This document shows, piece after piece, positions 35,651 to 49,427 of a stretch of DNA of 64,000 nt (the first letter of the stretch is position 1; every line of letters begins with the position of its first letter). The stretch covers positions 70,461,741 to 70,525,740 of the forward strand of contig CM076259.1 in the NCBI GenBank assembly GCA_038380795.1, given 5' to 3'. This DNA is from Pyrocephalus nanus. Taxonomy: Eukaryota; Chordata; Aves; Passeriformes; Tyrannidae. A program made the position numbers and the translations under genes. The notes under the pieces were generated by a model. The model ran no database searches and was not told the DNA's origin. It worked only from the letters and a program-made list of their open reading frames with translations.

Positions 35651-38600
35651 TAGGGTTTTCCTCCTTGAGTGCATGAGGTTTCTGACAACCTGTTTCTCCA
35701 GTCTCCCACAGACTGGAGTTAAGACTGTTCCAGGCTGGAGTTTTAAGACAATAGATTGAATCTGACAGCAAGAGGCAGAAGATATTTGTGTTTTCAGGGT
35801 CTGAATTTATAGTGTTATTTGGGGGAATGTTTAATTCTGAGGAAGGCAAATATGCTTTGTTTTTTAAAGGAACTATATCTTGTTCTGAAAAAAGTGATCC
35901 CACATTTATACACCCCCCCCCCCCCCAAATATAAAGAACAGAACCAATTTTCAAAGCTTAATCTTAGATCTTTGTTGGTCTCTCATCATTCCTAAATGAT
36001 GTCATGTATTCATAGCAATGATGAAAACAAGGTAAAATGAAAAAAACCACAACACAACAGTTCTATTTCATTTTACTGGTAAATATCTTTGATTCTTAAA
36101 CAACAGACTGCCTATGCTTGTCTCTTTGTGAAACAAGCTTGAAGGCCAGGCAAAGACAGGGATTTCTGTAAATAACTGTCTATTGTTCATTTTTTATGTC
36201 CTTTTTTGAGCATGAATCACTTTACAGACTTCAATTCATGGGGTTTAATGGTAGACTATTTTGAAAGCACATAATCACACTCATTTTAGCCTAATTCCTT
36301 CCTTTTCTGATTTGGTGGTTGTTTCTGTTTTTTCTTCTGCAACTTGCATTCCTACCATTAGTCTTTCTTGCAGAGGGTTGTTTATTCCTATAACAATCAC
36401 TCTAAAATTTGCCACATTCATTGATGTTCTTAGCAGAGAACACAGAATGAGTGTACTTTTAATGCAGCAAAAGTTCTTTGGCGCAATTTAGAAAGTACCT
36501 TTAAATAAAGATATTTTAGTAAGGATTTTATGTTAGCTTCCATGGCCCAATGTGAACAGTAGATAATTTCAAAATGAAATTTTCCAAAATAAATAACACC
36601 TAGGAATGATGTGCCCATTTTTGCTATGATATATGCAGTATTTTGTCTAGTTGTCACAAAACTGTCAAAAAAAAAAAAAAGTCTGTATTTGTTGGGTATT
36701 TTCAGTGAAAATTTTAAGTAGAAGATTCTGGTAATTCTTCTTATTCCTCACCTTTGAATCACAGTTCACTAGATTATTCATTATACAAAGAGATTTTGCT
36801 GTTTGAAAGACAGCACTGAATATATTTTGAAGGTAACAGAGACTGTTTTAAAGGAATACATTTCAGAAGTATTGGTGTTCACTACATTATATACACGTTG
36901 TGATGTACAGGAGCATACAAAAAAATCTTGAGGGGAAAATAGCAGGTTGGGCATATTAGTTGACATCAGAAACAAGTTTGAGACTAGCTGTAGGATACTG
37001 CTTGCTGATCATCATAGGGGAGACCCAGGGACACTTCATGAGTACAGGACTTCAAGATTAAATTCACTGCATGATGTGACAATGTTCAGAAACACATTTT
37101 CATCAGAGACTTTTTGACATCACAGTATACAAGGTATGTGAGATATATTCACAAGTTGAATGTAATTTGGCTGCCAGAATATTAAAACATAGTAATATCA
37201 ACACTAGAGATTGATACAAGTTTTAGCGGAATGAACTTTGCACTGAGTGCCAGTTCCTAGAATTAGCTTGAAACTAGCAGTGAAATTCTTTAGAAGATAA
37301 AGAATGAGTACAGATAGATTACCTAATTGTTAACAAGCTTATTTAACACTTATCAGAACATGTCATTAGTAGACTTGAACTCTCTCTACCATATGCTAAG
37401 TCCGTAAAACTCAAATGTCAATTTGATATCAAAATCCCTGGACAATGTTTTTGTTTAACTAACTCATGTGCTGTTCATTAATTGTCTTTGCTATCAATAT
37501 TTTGCTGTTATTATTATTGAAATACCTTAGATTTTCATTCTTTAACCCATTATTACAATGTCTTCTGTCTGAGAGCAGAGGAAAACTTTATGATATCTAT
37601 AAAAAACCAAAGTCTTTTTCTCTGCTAAAAAAAAAAAAAAAAGAACCCTACAAATAAAAGTGAACACATATTTTAAAAATATAATAAATAAAGTGCCTGG
37701 ACATCTTATCCCAAAGCTTGTGCTATCCTCATTTTATTTTTGTCCAGTAAATTCTAAACACCTATCATCAATTGTGGTTCTGGTTGCCAGAGAATAACTT
37801 TCTGTTTTTGTGCGCTACATCAGATTCAGAAAAGATGTTATTCTCTAAAATTGGGGAAAAAAATCAAGACAATCACAAGAAAAATATATATTAACTATTG
37901 GGTATATTTGCTACAGAGATAGTTTTTCTAGAAAGCTTAGCATGATACTTTGGAAAGATGTATAGTGTATTATTTACCTTGAGGAAGAGAAAGACAAAAT
38001 GTAAAACCTTTCATTTAAGTTCACTATTCCATTTGAATTTCTATGATAAGCTCTGATGCTGGCTGCAGAATTCTAGCATATATTACCTCTCTATATGTAT
38101 CACTGTTCTGGCAAATGCTTGTCTTTGGATACAAGAGAAGATTCTAATTAGCAAGGCTTTCTCTGTGCGACAATATCATAGACACTTTCCTAATTCAAAA
38201 ATGTCTTCAAAACACTTCTGCTTGCCCATAAGTGCAAAAGCTGATATTTGTTTTCTGGTAGGAGGCAGGGGAATCATAGCCTTCTTCAGAGCAGAAAGGA
38301 ATCATTAAAATTGCAACAGAAGAGCCACACAGAAAAAATCTCTAATGGGACATATGTTTATAGATCCAGTGTTCATTCAAGTTTTACATCTCTGATGCAG
38401 GATGCTTAGGAGACTATTTTTACAGTCAAGAGTTCTTCCCAGAGCCTAATTCTTATCAAATGTGATGAATATTTACAATTTCTTTCTGGATATTCCCTCA
38501 TGAAAGGCACAGCTGGGAATATAGCTATTGTAAGCCTGTAGCTCAAGAAATGTTATTATCGTCATTGAAATTGTCAATACTAGGGAATTAGGGACTACTG

Positions 38601-39327
38601 TAATGTAAAAAAAAAAAGTCTTAGCAATGGAGACACCAGCAAAATTCTGGATGTTCAAATAAGCAGGTATTTTTTGCATTTGATTAAGATGTAATCTATC
38701 TTTAACAATTAAGAATCAAACTTTAAGCACACATACTAATGAAGCAAAGAAGCATGTGATAAGGTTGTTGGTTCTGACAGGGAGCCATGCTGAAAGAAGC
38801 CCAAAACAAAGGGATTATGTTCTCTGTGACCCAATCCCCAGTGTGTATCACTGGTATCTATAAACACTTTTCTATAGGTCAAGATCTGTTTAGCATGAAG
38901 AATGACATGCTGTTTTCATCAGTTAAAAAACAGATGGCTCTAATTTTTGGGATCTGGGTAGTATCAGCTCATTGATGGACCATCAAATGCTGGTAGATGA
39001 AGATGAATACTGTTATCTTCATCTTATGTGACTATGTTAAGTCGTATTTTAATATATGTGTGGGTAAAGGGCAGACAGAATAAAATCACAAATAGCTGAT
39101 AGTACTGCTAATTATCAGGCTGAAACACTGATAAGAGAGGAGAGTTAAGAGACTTTGCATTAATTCTGCTAGGGTCAGGACTGGATCGAACTGTATTGAA
39201 CTTGCTTTGCCCAAATTTGTTTTAAGGCTCATCTGAAGCTTTAATTATACATTTTTTTAATTTACTTGTAAAAAACAGTTGTTGAGTGATGACTAACATG
39301 TATCACCTGTTCTATTTTCTAATTTAG
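35651..39327. other. Unique AT-rich non-coding sequence
   Basis: No transposon is recognised. A C14 homopolymer lies at 35913-35926. A-runs occur at about 36665-36679 and 37627-37642. Frames of 60-105 codons are AT-rich and unremarkable. Confidence 0.5.
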
Positions 39328-39399
39328 GCCAGAATCATAGACCCCCAAGCACTGTTAGAGCAACGCTCTCTTCATCAACAGAAGGTGTCTGTGAGCCAG
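39328..39399 (+). other. Candidate 72-nt internal exon (phase 1-1)
   Basis: Seen: a branch-point-like gactaac at 39291-39297, about 30 nt before a pyrimidine-rich acceptor ending in tttctaatttag (39316-39327). Then come 72 bases, then the donor CAG|GTAAAG at 39397-39405. The interval is GC-richer than its flanks. One open frame begins after two bases and includes NHRPPSTVRATLSSSTEG, with a final single G. A second frame is also open, so coding is not proven by frame alone. In phase 1-1 it would join the 58822 candidate without a frame break. The function is unknown and I do not recognise the peptide. It may instead be a lncRNA exon or a chance arrangement. Confidence 0.3.
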
Positions 39400-42300
39400 G
39401 TAAAGATCGTCTACTTGGATCACCAAAGGAACACAAGTTCTGGCTTCATGATAAGGACTTGAAATCACTTTCTGAGCAAAATGTCCTGATTAGGTTCATT
39501 AGACAGACCTTATTTCTCCCTAACTACAAATTTTTCTGATACTAGCAAATTGTATTTCTGTAGATTAACAAGAAACTTATAGAATTAGTTTTGATATTGA
39601 AAGACACATGAAAATGAATCACTTCATAGGTTGTCATGAGAACAGATACAATATGATAAAGCAATACATGTTTCTTAACAGTTGTATTTAAATTCTTGTG
39701 AATAGAATTGAGAACTATGATATTCAGGACAATTATTCAGGACATGATTCTGTCAAAGAATAATACTCTAAGGTTTTTTAATTATTAAAAAGTTATTAAT
39801 AAAAAGGTATTGTAATAATATGTAAATAAGTAAATTTATTTCATAACAGTACTAGTAAGATAGAAATGGTATTTGAATTCTGCATTAATAAGGAAAGTTC
39901 AAAATTAACACCAATATGTTGGTTATATGATTTATTACATGGATACAATTTGAAAATAAGAATAACATGCTCTAATATTAACAGCAACACATAAAATTGC
40001 AGAAAATCATGAGAAAATAAATGAATTGTAAAACTTATCTAAACTTGTTCTGAAAGTATGTGTAAAGTTATAGACATAATCAAGAAGAGGCTAGGCAGGT
40101 ACTGAAGCTTATTTCTACTATCTTTTAGCTATTAAGACAGATTCTTCATCCTACATAAGATGACCATGAATGCCTAGCTATATTTACTGTAGGTTTTCTC
40201 TAAATGTGTCTTGAGATGAAGATAATGATTAATTATGCCATTGCCGTTCTGTCTAAAAGGCAGGTATTTAACTTAAAATAGTTACCCAGGCTTCTTCCAT
40301 AGTCAACAAGGAAAGAAATATTTCCAGAAAGCATTTTGGTTAACTAATTTAGGGAGAAGAAACTGGCCATTGAAAATTTCTATTTCTATTCTTCGATTAT
40401 AGAGAGACTGCACAGTAATTGCCAAAATCACAAACTTTAAATACCAGTCTATATGTTCACTGAACATCATACTAAATATTTAAAGTTTCCACAAAAAATT
40501 TGAAAGATATTGCCAGTAATTTTTGGTATATGCTTTCATATGATTTTACAATCATTGTGTCTTCCATACAAAACTTCCGTGTATATGTTCCTCAACATGA
40601 GAAGTAGGGTTAAAAAATAAAATTTATTTTATCATGATGGTAAATTATTGCCTAATTAAAGTTTAAGATAAACTTCCCATAGAAATAGAGGTAATGTTAG
40701 GGGCTAATAAATAAATAGAACCACAGAAGTTTGTTTTCAGGCAGTTTCACCCTATCTATCATAAATTTTAGAGGTATAATGTAACAAATATTATTGATAT
40801 GACAAACAATTGCTTTCTGACCCACTAAGCAAACAGATCTGTATAAAAATAACTCATGTCAAACTTATGGCCATTGTATTATTCTAAAAGTAAAATAAAA
40901 CACTCTAGTGGTAATAAATATGATCTGAGTACAACATGATAAAATGCAATGTGCCTCTGAAATCCAAATACCTTTCTGGAGAAACAAACAATAAAAATAA
41001 GATTGTGAGTAGATTGACTTGTGAAAATAAAAAGCACAAAACCATATTCAATATCATTGTGTCATTACACCCCTGTGACCCGCTATGTATTATATTTAGA
41101 AGTGATTTGGAATGTCTTAATGCAAGTGTGTCACTACTTTCCTATTCCATATTCATAATTCACTATTTCTATCAACTCTCTGTCTTCTATGTCTTCCAAA
41201 AAGCCACTGAAACTCCCTTAGAATGATGAATGACAGGACCAAAGCTGATCAGAGCTTAGCAGTCTGTGTGCAAAGCTCTTTCCTTTATGCTAGATTTGGT
41301 CATAAAGAGACAAAAATTATTTCTTTATATTTTTTGCCTTTTTTTTTTTTGTGCAATATCAACTAGAATGACATTTGCAAGACACTGTAGCCATTTGTTT
41401 TTGCTGAACATATTTTTTTCCATATCAAAGTTTGTAATTTCTGTTTTTACTTTTTTAGACATGACTATTGTTTAACAGCTAGGAGTTTGCTGGAATTGTT
41501 GGGAGGGTGTGGTGACTGAAGTCCAGGGTCACCACCTTAATCCTTCATTAAAAGATTGATATTCATTCTTTTCCCCTCAGCAGACTCCTAGACTTCTTCT
41601 GTGATTCTTTTTCTTCCTTTGAATTTTATCCCCTATAGTTCACAGGGTTCTTTAGAAGAATATGTGCAGGTACCCACCAGTTAAGGAACCATCTTCCTGA
41701 TCCTTTTGGAACATTACCCATCTCTATTAATGTCTATTTAAAGGTATATAACACACAAATTGAGAACAGATATTGTCACTCAGTGCAGCATTTCTGCATA
41801 GATCAAGTAAAAGAATTCTGCAATACAGAGTTTTATAGGATGAGAAAAAATTATGTCATACTTACCAAGATTTGTTGGTCTCTGAATTGTTTCTCAGGAC
41901 AATATATATTGATGTCTTGCTTAATAATAATGGCATGAAAAATGAGTACAGCAACAAACAGTGGAATCAAAACTAAAGATTTCAAAAGGAAGTACTAAAT
42001 ATTTTTAAATATGCAACACAAAGAAGAAATGCAGCAAATTAGTTCCAGTCATTTGCTTTTACTTTCTTCAAAAATAGACAAAACAATTTTCAAAAATTAG
42101 ACTTCATCAGAACTCCTTAGTGTTTTCTTTAGCACAGACTACTTTAATAACATCATACCATTTTTATTAGAGGTCCATGCATGGCCCATGAATTATGCAG
42201 TTCATACTTATTATTCTGATTGAAGGCATAATTTCTTCCTTGAGAGAATACTAATGAAGAAGATGCTCATTCCAAGGGCACTCCGCCAGATTTATATTTG

Positions 42301-44019
42301 AGGTTCAAAGTGAGATATTCAAGTTCAATAGAGCATAAAATGGCTATAGCTTTATTTATATAAATAAATTAATGTATTCAGAAATAAGCTTTATATTATT
42401 ACCAGAGGACAAACAGGAAGATTTTGAATAGCTATTCATTGCTTCTGTTAAATGGACATAAATGTTCCTGTAGCTTTTCCTGCTTGGCTTCATTAGATGC
42501 CCCAAAACTTATAGAATTACTCAGAAATCTTAGAATTTGTAAAGGTTCAGGTCTTGATCCTAAAATCTAATCTTCATATATTGCTTTTTGATGCATATGA
42601 AATTCAGGAAGCCATCTTCTAATTAAAAATTAAAATGAATTTTCAGGAATACAAGATGTAAATAAAAAAAAAAAAAAGAGAAACTAATGTTTTTGCATCA
42701 CTGAAATCCATGATAAAGCCTTACACATATTGTTTGTATGCTGTGAGAAGTTCCCATATGTATCACCTGACTTGTTGCTTTAGAAACAGATACACTCTCT
42801 TTAGAATGTACTTCTATCTCTCTAGCACTTTGTGAAAAACAGTTTAAACTTGGAGTTGAAACCGTTCTAGTAAAGTGGTGAAACATACATTTGGATATTG
42901 GTTTAGAATTGATTGTACATGTGTCATGCCTTTACATTTCCATATATAAGTTGAACTGCTAGGAGTAACTTAAATAACCTTTAACTATTCACTGACATAT
43001 AGATTGGCTAGTAATCTGAATTTTCATGTTTTCAGAAGTTTTCTTAAATATACAGACCAACTCTAATATTTCAAATACTGGTATGCTCTTTTGCATGTTA
43101 TATACTCCTTACCTATGCAGGAGAACCAGTCTTTAATGTGCCATTTTGTTATGTCTATTATTCATAATAGATGCTGTTTAATCATGCTGTCATTTAATCA
43201 TGCCGAAAGTACATAATAATCTTCAATACTGGTGTAGGTACACTTTTCTGCTCACCTAGCTCTTTTCATTAGGCAGCTGGTTAAAAAAAGCAAGCACACA
43301 AAAAAAGTGAAATAGAACTAAGTAGGAGTGTTGATTTCTTTACTATTTTGACATCTTTTTAAAAAAGTCTTTGTCTTTAGTTCTTCTGCTTTTGTTTGAG
43401 ATCATCTCTAATTGAAAGCTAAGAAAAGGATCCAAGTCACACACATTTGCCCAACTCATCTTTCCAATGACCAGAAAACGACTAAAGTAAATAATGAAAA
43501 AATAAACTCTAAAATACTCCAACAGTAACTTAATGGCAAGTTCACATGAGCAAAACTGTTTCTCTGCAGCTATACAGGCAAGTACAATAGAAAGCTAAAG
43601 GAAATATAATCTGTTCTCTACAAACAATTATGACTGGCACTGTGACAATAGGTTTAGATTGTTACCCTTTTTATTTCTCTTTGTACTGCAACTCATTCAA
43701 GAGTGATTACTCTTTTTTTTCCCTCTGTTATACAGACCTTATACCAGCCTAAATAACAGAGAGAAAAAGAAAACATTTTAGTTCCTGGTAGAATTGACTG
43801 ATATAACTGTATTTCAGTACTTTTCATTAGAAACTCCAGAGCTTCAAGAAAACTGCAAAATAAGTTTGAAAAACTAACTTTTGAGATTCCCTGCATGATT
43901 CCAGCATAAAAAGTTTCTGTTGGAGAGAATGACAGAACAGATACAGTAGTGAATTCTATTCTGGACTATTCCTGGATGATATTTCATGATCATGTTTTAG
44001 CACACATGGGTTCATTTCC
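39400..44019. other. Unique AT-rich non-coding sequence
   Basis: Continuation of very AT-rich sequence. The frame of the 39328 candidate stays open past its donor to a stop at about 39537. A 96-codon frame at 40936-41226 (+) has no domain that I recognise. A14 lies at about 42664-42677. Confidence 0.5.
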
Positions 44020-44403
44020 TAGAATCATAGAATGGTTTGGGTAAGAAGGAACCTTCAAGACCATCTCATTCCAATTCCCCTGCCATGGGCAGGGATGCTG
44101 CCCAATAGATCAGCTTGCTCAGAACCTGAACCCTTGCAGTGATGGGATATCCACAACTTCTCTGAGCAGGCTGTTCCTGTGCCTCACTATCATCTGAGTT
44201 AAGAATTTCTTCTTAATATCTAATCCAAAATTTTTCCCTTTTAACTTAAAACCCTTCCCCCTTGTCCTATCTCTATCTGCCCATGTAAAAAGTCCTTCTC
44301 CAGCTTTCCTGTAGGCCCCATTAGGTGCTGGAAGGCTTCTGTAAAGTCATCTGAGAGCCTTCTTTTCTCTAGGTTGAGCAATGGCAGGCCTCTCTTCATA
44401 GGA
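44020..44403 (-). mobile_element. CR1 LINE fragment F, 3' terminal 384 bp
   Basis: The plus strand opens agaatcatagaatggtttgg and continues with cctgccatgggcagggatgc, catccacaacttctctgagc and gtcctatctctatctgccca. These are the complement of the conserved CR1 3' region. The 3' end is at about 44020 and the 5' truncation at about 44403 (cctctcttcatagg). It contains only the end of ORF2 and the short 3' UTR. Confidence 0.94.
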
Positions 44404-47400
44404 AAAATGTATTTCTAAAATTAAGAAATATAGAAGAAAAATAAGACAATGCATGGTTCTATTCAGCCCAAGACAACCAAGAAGACAAACTGATAGTCTT
44501 AACCAATTTCTATCATTTTACACATCTCAGCTCAGAACTGAACGAGGGCAGAAGTCCAGCTTGGTTATTCTGGTTTGTCTCCCAGTGGCTACTTGAAAAG
44601 CATGTCACTGAATCTCAGAGCATTACATGAATATACAGAATATAATTTCATAGAATGGTTCTGATTATCTTACTATAACACTGTGAAATGTAAGACTAAC
44701 TTCTGTCTATGTTGGAGGGAGAAAAGTTAAAAATTTACTGAGTCATCATGGATTTCTTCTTCAAGTTAGGAAAAACTCTGTTTTACACTGCTTCTTACCA
44801 AAAACGGATTTGGGAAAGGGGAAATGTGGAGAATGTCCTCCTGTGTTACTGCTTATCTACACCTGTGCCAAGTCTTTCAAGAATTCTTTTTATATTTATT
44901 TCCTTTGTTACTAAAAAGAGAAATTGTGTGATAATGCTTTTATGTAATTCTTCAGTTTCTCAATTAGCCAACATATATGCTTTTTATATAATGTTATTAT
45001 GCAAAAAAAAAAAAGATTGTTACTTTAAAATAACATCTTTCTTAAGTGTTTGTAGGGGGACTGATTGATCCAAGTAATAGGATTTTAGAGAAAAAATGAA
45101 TAAAAAAGAATCACAGAGGAGTTCCTGGATTACATTTAACATATATAACCAAAACCCCACAAAATCTGTTGTTCTCTCTAGAATACAACTCAATTTTCAC
45201 ATAGATTTCTTTCTAAATCACAGAAAATTATTGTTCTACTTAAAATACCAAAGGAAATACGGTTTCGGGCATCATACATAGTAAAAGTAGACAAATAAAT
45301 GTGAAGAATGTGATAACACAAGTATGTAGGACTAATTGTCAGGCAAATTACATCAGAGAAGATAAGTAATGAATAAAGAGGAAGGATTTCAACTCAGTAG
45401 AACACTTAGTCTTTTAAGCAGGATACTAGTTTGGCTGACAAATGTGACAGTAAATTAATTACCTAAATATAGGAAAAAAAAAAAAAAAGCAGAAGAAAAT
45501 CTAAGCTACCCTGGTTACTAAATTAGTCCTACAATCTATTTCTACCCATATCCTGTAAATTATAAGTGAACAATATAAGATTATTCTTAGTTTTCATTCA
45601 ACTCGAATACGAGTTCAGTAAACTATTGTAAACAAGTATATAACTATTTCATAAAATTTTAATGACATAGTCAGATACAACATAAGACTTTTCCAGAGGG
45701 GTATAAACAGTGTGACTGCCAAAGAATCAAACGAAGACATTCAATTGCATGCAGGAGAACACAAATTATGGAATAAGAAGGAACTAGGTAATTGCAAGCA
45801 TTTAGGAGATCATCCCAAATACATAGAAATTATGATTGTCAAAAATGAGACAAATATAAACAGAATTAGGGTCAGAACAGAATCCCTTTTTTTTGGGAGT
45901 GAGTGAGGAAAATAAACATATCAAGGAAGAAGAGAAAACATGGAGAAGAAAGAAGTCTACTTCTGTTCCAACTTCTTTTGTGGGGAACACTCAAGCCTGA
46001 CCATGTTAACCTCATCGCCTAAGAATAATCAGGAACTGAAGTCATCAGTACGAACTGTATGGCAGGAATTCCACATGGCACTGCGTACCCACAGCTAATA
46101 TAGTGTAAACTTGTTAAGGAAGGGTAATTTTGAATACATAGTCAATAAGTAGTGATAATGAAGAACCAACCATCAGCACAGAAGGGATTTGTTAATGAAT
46201 ACCTTAAAGGTACATGTATTTACTCTATATGTCTAAATACAGATATAAAAATTTAACTCCCTTCTGATATTTTCAATTGTTATTTCACAGGAAGCTGAAA
46301 CAATTAGAGAACCTTTTTTAGCCTTTGAATGGCAACAATGTCAGAAAAGAAAGTTAATTAGGCACCATGGGGATTTCCCTGGGAAAAAAAAAGGTCAGAA
46401 GCTATATTTCAAGACAAAAGAAGGCTCTTAAGAGAATACAACAACAGAGGTTTCTTTCCCAAGGATAGTAAAATTGGAGTTTGTTTTTCTTTAATTCTCC
46501 AGTTTTGCACAAAATTAATTTTCTGTTTACCCTACTACTCTTGCATCAATTTTTTGTATCAGAGAGATAATTTTTTTCTTTTCTTTGAGAGGTCAAAATC
46601 TCCTGTGCATAAGCATTGTCCTTTAAAATCACAGAAAATCATATCATATTTGTTGAAAATTATTTTAAAAAGACATACCTTTTAATCCACTGATATGTTA
46701 GGTAGGTTTTTCCAGAACGATTATTTTCTAATGAGAGAAACTTTATTCATTCCATCCGTGACCAGTTAACACCTCTATATTCTTTCACTGCTGTTTTGTG
46801 AAAATTATTCTGTGCCTTCCTTAGTGCCCACAATCAACCAAAAAGAGTAATCATACCCCTTCTTGTTACTGAGGCCAAGTTTAGGATAATTTTCTTTTTC
46901 TTTAATTTATTGTATAATCACCCCTCAGTGCATAACAGAAAAAAGTGTGAAGAAAACGCAAACTTTGTTATCAGTCTTAGGATGTGAAATTCAAGTCTTT
47001 GAATTGTCACTTCAGTCACCAGTTCTTTCAATTTGTTGACGTTTCTATGTTAAAGTCTGAACCTCCATTATGCATATTGCTGCACTCAGGTTTCCTTTGA
47101 ATGCAAGCAAAATTAATGTAATCTTTCAAACCAAGGTTCTTTACTATGACCATCTCTCATAAATATCATTATTAATGACAATGAGTCTAAAATGATATCA
47201 CTGTCTTTTAAGACCAGCACTGAAAATTCTAAAAATAAATACTTTTAGTTCTTTTGGGTTGTTGTTTTGCCTCCTGTTCCCTTACCCCAACAAAATTAAG
47301 GGATTTCTATAATTCAAAAGAAAAGTATGGCAAAAATGTATTATGTGTACCCTTCCTTAGATTTGGAAAATTTAAATAAGCACTCAAAAAAAATGGTTCT

Positions 47401-48613
47401 TCTAATGCCTGTTTGTAACAATAGGTATTCTTTCCCTCTCTTTTTTGTTTGTTTTGTTAGTTGATTGAGTTTTTTACTTGTTTCTTTATTTGTTTCAACA
47501 GAATTCCTACTACATGCAAGAAGACAGCAGATAAAAAGCATGAAATTCAGGTATATTATTAAAAATTGTGAAGTGTTTAATATACTGGATAGAATTCAGT
47601 TCCAGAGGAAAAGAGACTATAGTTGACTATATTTGACTCTCATTACACTCAGAGGAGATCAAGTTAGTAAAGCCTAGAAAGTGATTTGGCACACACTAAA
47701 GTAGATACAGTGGGTATGAGTCACTGCCTGAGCCTATTGCTATAGTTCCAGTTGTGATGCCTTATGGTAATCCACTCAGCAAACAGCTCTTTGCCCAGAT
47801 TATGGGCCTTCAGGTGATGCGACATTATCTGTCAAGCCCACAGGGGGAACTTAGATAACTCAGGGAATCTAAAATGTCACTGAAGTCGTAAAATCTTTTG
47901 GCAAACAAATAAATCTCTGACTGTTTCTTTTATTTGAATATAACTTTGAGAACTGATTTCAGGTGCCTACACATAAATGCCATGTGAGTGTTCACAGCAT
48001 CCACACGAGGCTGAGAGCTGTAACCCTGAAGATCAGGATTCTGATGTCAGTGACGGGTAGAAATCACAGAGTACTCTACAACATTTTAAATTACACAAGT
48101 TCCTTATGTCTAAACAAATTAATCAAACCAGTAATGGGGTACTAGGCACTCTAGAGTACCTAAAGTTGCTATTCTTTATGACTTTCTACTGTAAGTCCAG
48201 TATCATACATGTGTTGTCCCATAAAGATATCTTGGATAACCAAGTGGTAATGAGAACTCATATTGAAGCAAGTGACTTCTAAGTCAGGTCAAGTAAGTCA
48301 ATTTAGACTGTCTTGAATGTAACAGCTAGACTGAAGTCTAACATCCACCTCACACCTATACAGATGTGTACATCTGTGTGTAAGCAGCTTGTATTTGGTG
48401 TTTGTAGATAAATCTTGTCTTAGTGTAGTAAGACAATCTTAGTAGACTGTGTAAAGAAAGCTATATATCTGTCAAACCTACTTCCATTTTTCAATAGTAC
48501 GCTGTAGTATTTATCTTTGTGAGATAATTGGGAAAAAAGATAAACCTTCCACTCATTAATTAAATGTTTTGAATCATTGTAGCCTTTCAAAAATATTTAT
48601 CTTTAAACATAGA
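44404..48613. other. Unique AT-rich non-coding sequence
   Basis: No element is recognised. A18 runs to about 45488. A 106-codon frame at 44748-45068 (+) is low-complexity and hydrophobic and is not supported. A short inverted repeat, acagatg-tgta-catctgt, lies near 48359-48376. Confidence 0.5.
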
Positions 48614-49108
48614 TGTCAGGAGTGGACCAGCAGAAGCCTACAGAGAATGGAGAGAGAGGCAGAAGAGCTGCAAGGAAGGCTCAGAAGAAGAGATCTATTT
48701 GGAAGTCCTCTAGCAACTGCAGCTGCGCAGAACTGCTTGGGACCCAGCTACAAGGCCACAGCCTCACAGCCTCTGTAGAATTCTCCTCTCCTGGGCCCCC
48801 AGACCATTCCTCCCTAGCTCTCCATTCCCCCTGTGTGACCAGACATATTCCCTGCAGCCTATCCCTCCAAGTTCGCTTATCACTGATCCTCGGGATTCAA
48901 TGTTCCCAGCAAGAAACCCACCTTTATTCCAGACCCTTCTGTATCCCCCTGTATATAAACTGACATCTTGTTTTAGTAAATGCCATTTTGTGGGTCACCA
49001 CCCGTGTGACCATATCCTATCCAAGATGTGCCTCTGGGTCTGTCGCGGGGATCATAACCCCCACTCGCGATACATAGATACAAGTTTTGCTTTCCTAAAC
49101 ACCTGACA
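48614..49108 (+). mobile_element. Solo LTR (495 bp) with 7-bp terminal inverted repeats
   Basis: The ends are TGTCAGG (48614-48620) and CCTGACA (49102-49108), perfect inverted repeats with TG...CA. A TATA box (tatataaa, 48952-48959) and an AGTAAA poly(A)-like signal (48975-48980) follow in promoter order on the plus strand. They are followed by a GC-rich segment (ggtcaccacccgtgtgacca; gtctgtcgcggggatc) consistent with R/U5. There is no internal retroviral coding sequence, so it is a solo LTR. The expected 4-6 bp target duplication is absent: the left flank is ataga and the right flank is gaatg. The 116-codon frame inside the LTR is not a gene. Confidence 0.8.
48952..48980 (+). promoter_or_regulatory. 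LTR TATA box and AGTAAA poly(A)-like signal
   Basis: tatataaa begins at 48952 and AGTAAA is at 48975-48980 inside the solo LTR. They mark the U3/R region and set the plus orientation. Whether the promoter is active cannot be judged from the sequence. Confidence 0.6.
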
Positions 49109-49356
49109 GAATGATTCCTCTGTTATTCCTGCCTTGATTCTACTGAGTTCTTATTTTTTAAATAAATTTATCAGGTAAAATATTTTTGTGACCTTAGAAT
49201 GGACATGGTATACTCCCTTGTTATGTGAATCTGAATAAAAGTCATTGAACAGCAACTTGAAGATCATTTTCCCTCTAGTTCTGCAGTTCTTAAAAAGAGT
49301 TTCTCTCTCTAATCAACCCCTTAACTCTGCAGTGATTGAAGATAAACTTCAAAAAC

Positions 49357-49427
49357 ATGGCAGGGGGGTTGGAGCTAGATGATATTTAAGGTCTCTTCCA
49401 ACTGAGACTGTTCTATGATTCTATATT
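49357..49427 (+). mobile_element. CR1 LINE fragment G, 3' terminal ~70 bp
   Basis: The sequence ggggttggagctagatgata, then aaggtctcttccaactgaga, then ttctatgattctatat is the conserved CR1 3' end with two octamers. Only the extreme tail is present, an extreme 5' truncation typical of the family. Confidence 0.9.

Noticed and set aside
47951..48145. ctgatttcag followed by a 60-codon frame, considered as an exon
   Set aside because: Weak pyrimidine tract, no convincing donor, and no recognisable peptide.
48613..48963. 116-codon frame with a proline/serine-rich sequence
   Set aside because: Lies within the solo LTR (U3); no retroviral or host protein is recognised.
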